Shown here: positions 7,309 through 12,098 of the stretch, one piece after another
Numbering within the stretch: position 1 is the stretch's first letter
Layout: each line of letters starts with the position of its first letter
Assembly (NCBI GenBank): GCA_023621975.1
Contig: JAMOAC010000101.1
Coordinates: 1 to 12,098, forward strand
Direction: 5' to 3'
DNA length: 12,098 bases
From: Bacillota bacterium
Lineage (GTDB): Bacteria > Bacillota_A > Clostridia > Acetivibrionales > DUMB01
Notes under the pieces: model-generated
Database searches by the model: none
What the model was told of the DNA's origin: nothing
The model's input: the letters and a program-made list of their open reading frames with translations, nothing else
Program-made: the position numbers and the translations under genes

Positions 7309-8523
7309 ATTTTTCATTTCTTTTCTATATTCCAGTGCTGTATCATATATAGCCATTATCTTTTCAGGCGGCACACCAGGCTGTATATTGTGTACCTGGT
7401 TGAATACAAAACCGCCACCCGGTGAGAAAATTTCTATCAGTTCCCTGACTTCCCTGCGGATTTCTTCAACAGTCCCGAGATTCACAGTATACTGCATATT
7501 TGCTCCGCCGCCCCAGAAGGTGAGGTATTTGCCGAATTCCTTTTTCAGCTTGACAGGATCCATACCTTTTGCAGAAATCTGAACGGGGTTCAGTATCTCC
7601 ACTCCGGCATCAATAAGGTCGGGTATAAGGTCGTATATTGCTCCGCAGCTGTGCAGGAACACTTTAACATTAGGATAGTTGTTGCGTATGTATTGATACT
7701 GCCTTGCATGATACGGCTTGATCATTTCCCTGTACATAGCCGGCGATATTTGCGGCGCTTCCTGTGTTCCAAGGTCATCACCGAACTGTATTACATTGAT
7801 ATACTGGCCTACAGCCTTCATGATTTTTTCCAGGTCCCGCATGTATGCGTCAGTGAGCTTGTTAAGCCAGTAATGCACCAGTTCAGGCTCAAGGGCCAAT
7901 GAGGTGAAGAATTTTTCATAACCCCAGTTTATCTGGCCTGCTTCAAGTATATTGCCGCCAAAACAAAGAAGAATAGCCTTGTCTGTATTCTCGTAAAGGT
8001 ACTTGCACTCATTGGTGATAAATTCAATCTCTTCGTCAGTTATCTCCGGAATGTCTATTTTATCTATGTCATCCATACTGTTAACATTTTCATACGGATG
8101 ATCTACCACATCAAAATAGAATCCGCCGGCAGGCATTTTTGCAATTACCTTGCCATTATCACGTATTTCGAGCTCGCCCTTTTCATTTCTCACAGGATTA
8201 TAATCTTCCGGTACAAGATATTGCTTTCCATCTTTTGAACATTGCGTCTTCCACCTGTCAATCCTGATTCCGAAAGCAGGACAGAGCCTGTGGGCCTGGA
8301 CAACGTCTCCTCCCATTCTGTTCAATACATCCATCTCAGGTTCAGCCAGCTGCTGAAATACATCATAAAGCTTTGGCATACCCTGTGAAAATCCCAGATA
8401 TTCCTTCAGTTTAAGGTAAGCATCAATGTGGATTCCTGTTGAACGCATTCCACCAAAATCTATAGGCAACGTATCAGGCTGCCTGTGATTCAATGCTTCA
8501 ACTATTCTTTCTCTCGATGTCAT
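7303..8523 (-). CDS. Uroporphyrinogen decarboxylase-like (UroD/MtaA superfamily) protein
   Basis: A 406-aa protein beginning TSRERIVEALNHRQPDTLPID, a typical opening of UroD-like proteins found outside haem pathways; the HemE MRQAGR motif is absent. Other family features are IQFGDDLGTQ (245-254), FLHSCG (289-294), the segment LNPVQISAKGMDP (311-323) and SPGGGFVFNQVHNIQPGVPPE (367-387). The H-x-C part of the methyltransferase-type zinc site is intact (His291, Cys293). The final Cys is missing, and His378 lies beside that column. A region at ~95-150 is an insertion compared with the 349-aa relative at 2355-3404; the two clearly differ and are not recent duplicates. An AGGAGGG site lies 6 nt before the ATG. 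It sits 61 bp after the discoidin/DUF5005-like gene and 44 bp before GH38. The substrate is unknown; a link to glycan metabolism is contextual. Confidence 0.85.
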   Translation of the reverse strand: MTSRERIVEALNHRQPDTLPIDFGGMRSTGIHIDAYLKLKEYLGFSQGMPKLYDVFQQLAEPEMDVLNRMGGDVVQAHRLCPAFGIRIDRWKTQCSKDGKQYLVPEDYNPVRNEKGELEIRDNGKVIAKMPAGGFYFDVVDHPYENVNSMDDIDKIDIPEITDEEIEFITNECKYLYENTDKAILLCFGGNILEAGQINWGYEKFFTSLALEPELVHYWLNKLTDAYMRDLEKIMKAVGQYINVIQFGDDLGTQEAPQISPAMYREMIKPYHARQYQYIRNNYPNVKVFLHSCGAIYDLIPDLIDAGVEILNPVQISAKGMDPVKLKKEFGKYLTFWGGGANMQYTVNLGTVEEIRREVRELIEIFSPGGGFVFNQVHNIQPGVPPEKIMAIYDTALEYRKEMKNK

Positions 8524-8584
8524 GATTTTCCCTCCTGACTTGAATTTTTACGGATTTGCCTGCCAATGACATAAATCCAGCTTG

Positions 8585-10300
8585 TCAGAGAATTTCTCTC
8601 AACCTTATGAATCTTGGCCTGTATATGTCCCCTTTTCTCAAGTGCATGTCTAAACTTACAGTGTTGACATTATAGCTGACAAGTAATTCATCAGGTTTTG
8701 ACAAATGCGGATGAGCCTTTGCGTGGTAAACAAAAATTCCATGTCCCTGCTCCAGCTCTGGAGTATAATATAGCGGAATAATATCACCAAAAGGTCCCAC
8801 CGGCGTTTCACCTACACGGCATGCAATAATGCCGCTTTTCACATCTTTATGGAAAACAGCCAGATATTTCCCGTCAAATAATCCGCCTTCCATGGGTGTT
8901 ACACTCATTTCATGCGATATGTTGCTTGTAATGGGTGCACATTTATCTATATCTTCACACCATCCTTCGCCGTCCCAGTATCTCCACAACTCCAGTTTAT
9001 CGAAGTTTTCAGGAGCAATCCTTGCTGCCACCAGCTTCAGAGAGTCATCATCATTCTTTTTCATATAACCATAAACATATACATAGCCATCAGGGTTCGG
9101 CGCACCGGCTTCCACAGTATTTGGCATTACCGCACAGCCGAAAACGATTAATCCGGTTCCGTCATTAAGCCTGTGATATAATGGTGTGTCGATTTGAGTG
9201 CACTTTCCAAGCTCAGGGCCGTCCTGACCAATGGGTACTGATATCAGTGTCACGCCGAATATGCTGAATTTGAAGCCTTCAGGCCCTTCAGGTTCATCCC
9301 TGACCAGCATGGTGAAATGATAAACCCTGTTATTAATGGCAATTCCGTCGCCAAGCCAGTAATAACAATGAACATCAGGCATTGCTCTCACTGACGGCGT
9401 ATCCGGAATATATACACTGCTCCTCTGATATGTACCTCCCGTGCCCCATATGAACCTGATCTTTTCCGGATCAGGCTCGGCTCCTGTAAGGAGAGCAAGT
9501 GAATTGTTTATCATAATCCAGCTGTTACTGCGTTTTCCCGACCTGTCCATTTCATCAATAAAGGTGTCGCTGAAATTGATAAGGGTTTTTGTAGTGGCGG
9601 CCGAACCTCTTTTTTCAAATCCTGATAGTGGTATGGTATAAATCCCGTCTGAACCAGTCCAGCCCGAATATCTGTGAAACAGCTTGGTCCACTCCTCAGC
9701 AGGTTCAACCATAAGTCCCCTGCCTACATAGAACCTTACTTTAGACAGGCCGTATACTTCTTCCTTGCCATCCTTGCCGCCCCAATTCCCGTTATTTACT
9801 CCCTGCGCCGGTGTTATTCGTATATAGCGCGCAGAAACACCGCCAAAATCAACTGGTGAATTTTTTCCGTCATCCAGGTTGGTTGCAGGCAAAGCTTCAG
9901 ATCCATCAGCCTTGGCAAACCTGTAAGGATATTGAGGGCCCTTCAGTTCCGTCCAGTTGATTTTGTCTATTGAATACTCTATAGTTACGTTTTTCATACC
10001 CCTGCCTGTATAGTCAATCTCAGGATGCCTGGGATCAAACTGATTATAATTCCAAACGTACATTTCACCTACAGGATAAACAGCTCCCAGGTCGAATATC
10101 AACCAGGCGTTCCTGCCCGGCTTGTTTTCGGAAAGCCACATGGTTAAACCTTCCGGATGGTTATCATGGGTATCCTTGCAAGAAGTGTCTCCTGAGATTC
10201 CGTAAATCCCTGTGAGATTTGCAGCATAATAGCCATCCATTGTGCTTCCTGCTGTGACTGAGGCCTGGATATAATCTCCCCTTGAAACTTTTTTAGGCAT
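8585..10300 (-). CDS. Discoidin (F5/8 type C)-like domain plus DUF5005-like protein
   Basis: A 571-aa two-domain protein. Residues ~8-193 resemble a discoidin/CBM32-type beta-sandwich: AWLIFDLGAVYPVGEMYVWN (65-84), VTIEYSIDKINWTEL (105-119), ARYIRITP (157-164) and a closing YGLSKVRFYVG (183-193). Residues ~200-571 are the DUF5005-like domain also seen in the lipoprotein at 1039-2223. They include GWTGSDGIY (213-221), FSDT (Asp245), GDGI (Asp318), EAGAPNPDGYVYVYGY (Glu397, Asp404), EMSVTP (Glu464), AKAHPHLS (His530, His532), SYNVN and YRPRF. No signal peptide is present. An in-frame TGA lies 6 nt before the ATG, so no upstream extension is possible. The start is preceded by AAAGGGG about 10 nt away. 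The protein thus appears intracellular, which is unusual for a discoidin-bearing protein. It is the first gene after the regulator (64 bp). A carbohydrate-active function is inferred. Confidence 0.8.
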   Translation of the reverse strand: MPKKVSRGDYIQASVTAGSTMDGYYAANLTGIYGISGDTSCKDTHDNHPEGLTMWLSENKPGRNAWLIFDLGAVYPVGEMYVWNYNQFDPRHPEIDYTGRGMKNVTIEYSIDKINWTELKGPQYPYRFAKADGSEALPATNLDDGKNSPVDFGGVSARYIRITPAQGVNNGNWGGKDGKEEVYGLSKVRFYVGRGLMVEPAEEWTKLFHRYSGWTGSDGIYTIPLSGFEKRGSAATTKTLINFSDTFIDEMDRSGKRSNSWIMINNSLALLTGAEPDPEKIRFIWGTGGTYQRSSVYIPDTPSVRAMPDVHCYYWLGDGIAINNRVYHFTMLVRDEPEGPEGFKFSIFGVTLISVPIGQDGPELGKCTQIDTPLYHRLNDGTGLIVFGCAVMPNTVEAGAPNPDGYVYVYGYMKKNDDDSLKLVAARIAPENFDKLELWRYWDGEGWCEDIDKCAPITSNISHEMSVTPMEGGLFDGKYLAVFHKDVKSGIIACRVGETPVGPFGDIIPLYYTPELEQGHGIFVYHAKAHPHLSKPDELLVSYNVNTVSLDMHLRKGDIYRPRFIRLREIL

Positions 10301-10364
10301 GAGTCAAAAACCCCTTTATTTTAAATAGTAACTTATTACGTTTATATGACTGGATATTCTGCTA

Positions 10365-11459
10365 TTATCGGGTTTTAGCAGCCGTGGATTCCCTGCAAAT
10401 AACCTTTACGGGCAAATGCACTTTGGTTGATCCCAACTCGGGGTCGTTAATGGAACGTATAAGCACTCTTGCAGCTTCATGTCCCATCTTATGGAAATAT
10501 TGCTTCACCGTGCTTAACGGTACCTTTTGATATTGAGCAGAGTCTATATCATCAAAACCCATTACTGACACATCATCAGGCACCTTAATGGAATTTTTCT
10601 CACATACTTTGATAAAATCAATAGCCAATGTATCATTTACAGCCAATAATGCTGTTATTTCCCTGTTTTTTATCATTTGAATAATTTTATCATAACTGAT
10701 ATGTGCATCCTTAAAAACCAAATAGTCCGAATTCTTGATTCCTGCGTTTTCCATAGCTTTTACATAGCCTTTATATCGGTCTATTTCAGAGCTCAAAAAG
10801 AATCGATATCCCAAAAAGGCTATCTGGGTGTGTCCCTGTTCAATTAAATGCTGCACTGCATTATAAGCACCATCAAAGTTGTCCGATACTACATAATTGG
10901 TCGAAAATGCGTTAACATACCTGTCCAACATAACAAAGGGTATTTTTTTCTTTTTCAGGTTCATCAACTCTTCTGCAATTTCATCAGGATTTATTGAAAA
11001 TATTATTATACCGCTGATTCCACTTGAAGCCAGCCGTTTTAGAATCTCTTTTTCCTTTTCGATATTTTCGTCGGTATATTCAATAATAAGTGAATAGCCA
11101 TGTTTATTGAGATAGGACTGCATACCCCTTGTCATCTGCATAAAAGAGCCGTCATACGATTCATTGCTGGCAAGCACAAATGCCACCAGGCGGCTGCTTA
11201 TTTCATTGCCTTTAGTTTCAGGGTCCTTCTTCTCTGCAACAAAGCTCCCTTTTCCCTGAATTCTATATATAACGCCCTCATTTACAAGCTCTGACAATGC
11301 ACGGCGTACTGTAATCACACTATATCCCAATTCTTTTGAAAGTTCAGTTTCACTGGGTATACGGTCATTTGCTGCCAATTCTTTTTTATTAATCAGATCC
11401 AGTATATAATTCTTGATTTGTTGATACTTGGGAAGATCAGAATCAGATTTATTGATCAA
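10365..11459 (-). CDS. GntR/LacI-type (AraR-like) transcriptional repressor
   Basis: A protein of 364 aa (369 if a GTG at 11474 is used). Numbering from the longer form, residues ~14-80 are a winged-helix GntR domain: KYQQIKNYILDLI, RIPSETELSKELGYSVITVR and NEGVIYRIQGKGSFV. Residues ~95-365 form a LacI/GalR periplasmic-binding-like sensor, with GISGIIIFS, IPFVMLDRY, HTQIAFLGYR, TALLAVND and VPDDVSVMGFDD. AraR of Bacillus subtilis has the same architecture and a similar length (about 360 aa). I prefer the TTG start at 11459: GGAGG (11468-11472) lies 8 nt upstream of it, whereas the GTG at 11474 overlaps that same GGAGG. It probably binds a sugar or sugar phosphate and represses this operon and itself through the tandem sites in its leader. 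The effector is unknown; arabinose should not be assumed. Confidence 0.9.
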   Translation of the reverse strand: MINKSDSDLPKYQQIKNYILDLINKKELAANDRIPSETELSKELGYSVITVRRALSELVNEGVIYRIQGKGSFVAEKKDPETKGNEISSRLVAFVLASNESYDGSFMQMTRGMQSYLNKHGYSLIIEYTDENIEKEKEILKRLASSGISGIIIFSINPDEIAEELMNLKKKKIPFVMLDRYVNAFSTNYVVSDNFDGAYNAVQHLIEQGHTQIAFLGYRFFLSSEIDRYKGYVKAMENAGIKNSDYLVFKDAHISYDKIIQMIKNREITALLAVNDTLAIDFIKVCEKNSIKVPDDVSVMGFDDIDSAQYQKVPLSTVKQYFHKMGHEAARVLIRSINDPELGSTKVHLPVKVICRESTAAKTR

Positions 11460-11467
11460 AGCCCCTA

Positions 11468-11472
11468 CCTCC
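11468..11472 (-). promoter_or_regulatory. Ribosome binding site fixing a TTG start of the regulator
   Basis: GGAGG on the minus strand lies 8 nt before TTG 11457-11459. The longer possible start GTG 11472-11474 overlaps its first base and has no site of its own, so the TTG is the better start. Confidence 0.65.
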
Positions 11473-11500
11473 ACGTGTTTTTATCTCAGTTCCATTAACC

Positions 11501-11517
11501 TAGTTCTATACATAACT
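11501..11517. promoter_or_regulatory. Operator-like site 1 (AGTT-N8-AACT)
   Basis: TAGTTCTATACATAACT carries inverted half-sites AGTT and AACT separated by 8 nt. It is matched at 12 of 17 positions by the site starting 22 bp further right, about two helical turns away and therefore on the same DNA face. It lies in the regulator's leader, downstream of the predicted transcription start. It is likely bound by the GntR/LacI regulator itself, which is an inference. Confidence 0.45.
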
Positions 11518-11522
11518 CCCAC

Positions 11523-11539
11523 TAGTTCGTATAATAACT
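11523..11539. promoter_or_regulatory. Operator-like site 2 (AGTT-N8-AACT)
   Basis: TAGTTCGTATAATAACT has the same AGTT-N8-AACT arrangement as the site at 11501-11517. It sits at the predicted transcription start of the regulator gene (about 11539), so a bound repressor would block initiation. The pair suggests dimer-dimer cooperative binding. Confidence 0.45.
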
Positions 11540-11545
11540 AATATA

Positions 11546-11574
11546 AGTATATTATATTTTTGCATAATATGCAA
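11546..11574 (-). promoter_or_regulatory. Predicted promoter of the regulator/operon
   Basis: On the minus strand TTGCAT (11569-11574), a 17-nt spacer and TATACT (11546-11551) form a sigma-A-like promoter, with a start near 11539 and a leader of about 80 nt. The -10 is good; the -35 keeps TTG but is otherwise imperfect. An overlapping TATAAT (11551-11556) is an alternative -10 without a good -35. Confidence 0.45.
11560..11574. promoter_or_regulatory. 15-bp palindrome over the -35 element
   Basis: TTGCATAATATGCAA is a perfect palindrome around a central base. It covers the predicted -35 of the regulator promoter and ends 6 bp before the -35 of the divergent plus-strand promoter. Related TGCAAAA/TTTTGCA half-sites occur near 11633-11639 and 11681-11687. 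It could be a second operator type; the binding protein is unknown. Confidence 0.35.
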
Positions 11575-11580
11575 GAATAA

Positions 11581-11609
11581 TTTACAATTACTTATTCTAA
11601 ATTCATAAT
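11581..11609 (+). promoter_or_regulatory. Predicted divergent plus-strand promoter
   Basis: TTTACA (11581-11586), a 17-nt spacer and CATAAT (11604-11609) each match the sigma-A consensus hexamers at 5 of 6 positions. Transcription would start near 11616 and run rightwards, away from the regulator promoter. AT-rich DNA raises the chance of false promoters, but the hairpin-T tract downstream supports a discrete transcript. Confidence 0.4.
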
Positions 11610-11615
11610 ATTTTA

Positions 11616-11826
11616 AAATATTTTATTGCTTTATGCAAAATCATGTAATCACGCAGCTACAAATAAATGGAATTAAGCTGTTTTGCATTTAACATATTTA
11701 TGCCTCCGTATCGTGCAACCATGAAAACATCTTATACTGTTAGTATACTGACATAAGAAGCTGCACACATAACCGAAAGGCAACAATCCTCCGTTTTCAA
11801 ACAGATTTGGCTTTGCCAAATTTTTT
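11616..11826 (+). ncRNA. Candidate ~210-nt small RNA divergent from the regulator
   Basis: The limits come from the promoter TTTACA-N17-CATAAT (11581-11609) and the hairpin plus T run at 11805-11826. The interval has no protein frame with a ribosome binding site. It carries two CCTCC motifs (11703-11707 and 11788-11792), complementary to Shine-Dalgarno GGAGG sequences such as those of the neighbouring genes. It also has a possible stem with arms TCTTAT/ATAAGA (11730-11758). CCUCC loops are a known feature of Gram-positive regulatory RNAs that block ribosome binding. I recognise no named RNA family. This is a prediction from signals only; it may instead be an untranslated remnant or noise. Confidence 0.3.
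11805..11826 (+). terminator. Predicted intrinsic terminator (plus strand)
   Basis: The arms ATTTGGC (11805-11811) and GCCAAAT (11815-11821) close a 3-nt loop and are followed directly by T residues to 11826 and a further AT-rich run. The stem is short (7 bp), but the shape is that of an intrinsic terminator for rightward transcription. No T tract follows on the minus strand. Confidence 0.5.
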
Positions 11827-11845
11827 AATTATTATTTTAATTAAT

Positions 11846-11873
11846 AAGAGGTTGTTTATATAAACAACCTCTT
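11846..11873 (-). terminator. 28-bp perfect palindrome, probable terminator of the right-edge gene
   Basis: All 28 bases are self-complementary: arm AAGAGGTTGTTTAT followed by its exact reverse complement. On the minus strand it lies 91 nt beyond the stop of the right-edge gene and would fold into a strong hairpin. It is followed by ATTAATTAAAAT, so the U tract is weak. It may act as a terminator or a 3' stability stem, or as a protein-binding palindrome. Confidence 0.45.
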
Positions 11874-11964
11874 GCATAAAACAACAGTCCTTTATATTTT
11901 TATCAAATCAGCCGGCTAAATTCAAGCCCTTGGTTAACCGCATGCTCATATAATTCTATTCGAC

Positions 11965-12098
11965 TTATTCAAGGCCATTCAGACTAAGCTTGACGAAACG
12001 CGGCCTGTAAATGTCATTGGTTGTAGGAAAGTCAAAAATATTAACATTATAGGATACAAGAAGATTGCCTGCAGGTGACAGGGAAGGATGCGCCTTTG
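11965..12098 (-). CDS. C-terminal end of a third DUF5005-like protein (runs off the right edge)
   Basis: The minus strand reads open from the window edge for 43 residues to TAA at 11965-11967. The peptide starts KAHPSLSP, continues with LLVSYNVN and ends with DIYRPRFVKLSLNGLE. It lines up with the last ~45 residues of the products at 1039-2223 and 8585-10300 (AKAHPHLS, SYNVN, YRPRF), so it is the end of a third family member. It differs at the second His of KAHPH, here Ser. Whether it carries a signal peptide or discoidin domain cannot be seen. It is separated from the regulator by ~500 bp containing terminator-like structures, so it probably belongs to a separate transcript of the same locus. 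Confidence 0.8.
   Translation of the reverse strand, partial: KAHPSLSPAGNLLVSYNVNIFDFPTTNDIYRPRFVKLSLNGLE

Larger units (their letters stand above)
11475..11964. other. 490-bp AT-rich intergenic block without a convincing protein gene
   Basis: This stretch lies between the regulator and the right-edge DUF5005-like gene. It contains divergent promoters around 11546-11609, operator-like repeats, a candidate plus-strand small RNA and a long palindrome. A 29-codon plus-strand frame (11667-11756) and a 12-codon minus-strand frame (11657-11695) exist. The first lacks a ribosome binding site. The second has GGAGG 7 nt upstream but would be only a leader peptide. Confidence 0.6.

Noticed and set aside
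2355..8523. Assignment of either UroD-like protein as HemE (haem biosynthesis)
   Set aside because: Both lack the N-terminal MRQAGR motif, and the context holds no tetrapyrrole genes.
8553..8580. GGATTT/AAATCC inverted repeat before the UroD-like gene
   Set aside because: Six-bp AT-rich arms with a 15-nt loop are expected by chance at this length; no other supporting signal.
11657..11695. 12-codon minus-strand frame with GGAGG 7 nt upstream, as a leader peptide of the regulator
   Set aside because: It lies upstream of the predicted regulator promoter (start near 11539), so it would not be in that transcript. The GGAGG is better read as CCTCC on the plus-strand candidate RNA.
11667..11756. 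29-codon plus-strand frame
   Set aside because: It has no ribosome binding site, ordinary AT-rich composition and no recognisable product.
1..12098. CRISPR arrays, tRNA or rRNA genes, transposases and insertion-sequence ends
   Set aside because: I saw no regularly spaced repeats, no tRNA-like cloverleaf in the intergenic regions, and no transposase or integrase frame.

Overview
The window looks like part of a carbohydrate-utilisation locus from a low-GC Gram-positive bacterium, most likely a Clostridia-type member of the Bacillota. The reasons are the strong GGAGG-type ribosome binding sites before most genes, the AT-rich intergenic DNA, an AraR-type regulator (GntR DNA-binding domain fused to a LacI-type sugar sensor) and a Gram-positive-looking lipoprotein. 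The taxon is an inference; no RNA gene or housekeeping marker is present. Every convincing protein gene lies on the minus strand, so transcription runs from right to left.

Layout from right to left (5' to 3' of the genes). At 11965-12098 is the last ~43 codons of a gene whose product ends like two others in the window (DUF5005-like). Next is a ~500-bp non-coding block (11460-11964) with a 28-bp perfect palindrome, a candidate plus-strand small RNA with its own promoter and hairpin-T tract, a divergent promoter, and two tandem operator-like sites. The regulator gene follows (10365-11459). Then come a 571-aa discoidin plus DUF5005-like protein (8585-10300), a uroporphyrinogen-decarboxylase-like (UroD-like) protein (7303-8523), a GH38 alpha-mannosidase-like protein (4475-7258), a HAD phosphatase-like protein (3444-4472, 2 bp behind GH38), a second UroD-like protein (2355-3404), a DUF5005-like lipoprotein (1039-2223), and the N-terminal 275 codons of a large, probably glycoside-hydrolase-like protein (1-827). 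Gaps between consecutive genes are 2 to 64 bp as far as the second UroD gene, then 131 and 211 bp. This suggests one operon led by the regulator, with possible internal initiation near the left end.

How the parts may work together (inference): a sugar-responsive repressor controls a set of mostly cytoplasmic proteins acting on a glycan or glycoside, with one surface lipoprotein. No transporter is in the window. The most unusual points are three copies of the DUF5005-like domain in different architectures at one locus, a GH38-like enzyme with Cys where the nucleophile Asp is expected, two UroD-like proteins with different altered metal-ligand motifs, and the candidate divergent small RNA carrying two CCUCC (anti-Shine-Dalgarno) motifs. 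None is shown to be functional; each can be tested by alignment, structure prediction or RNA mapping.
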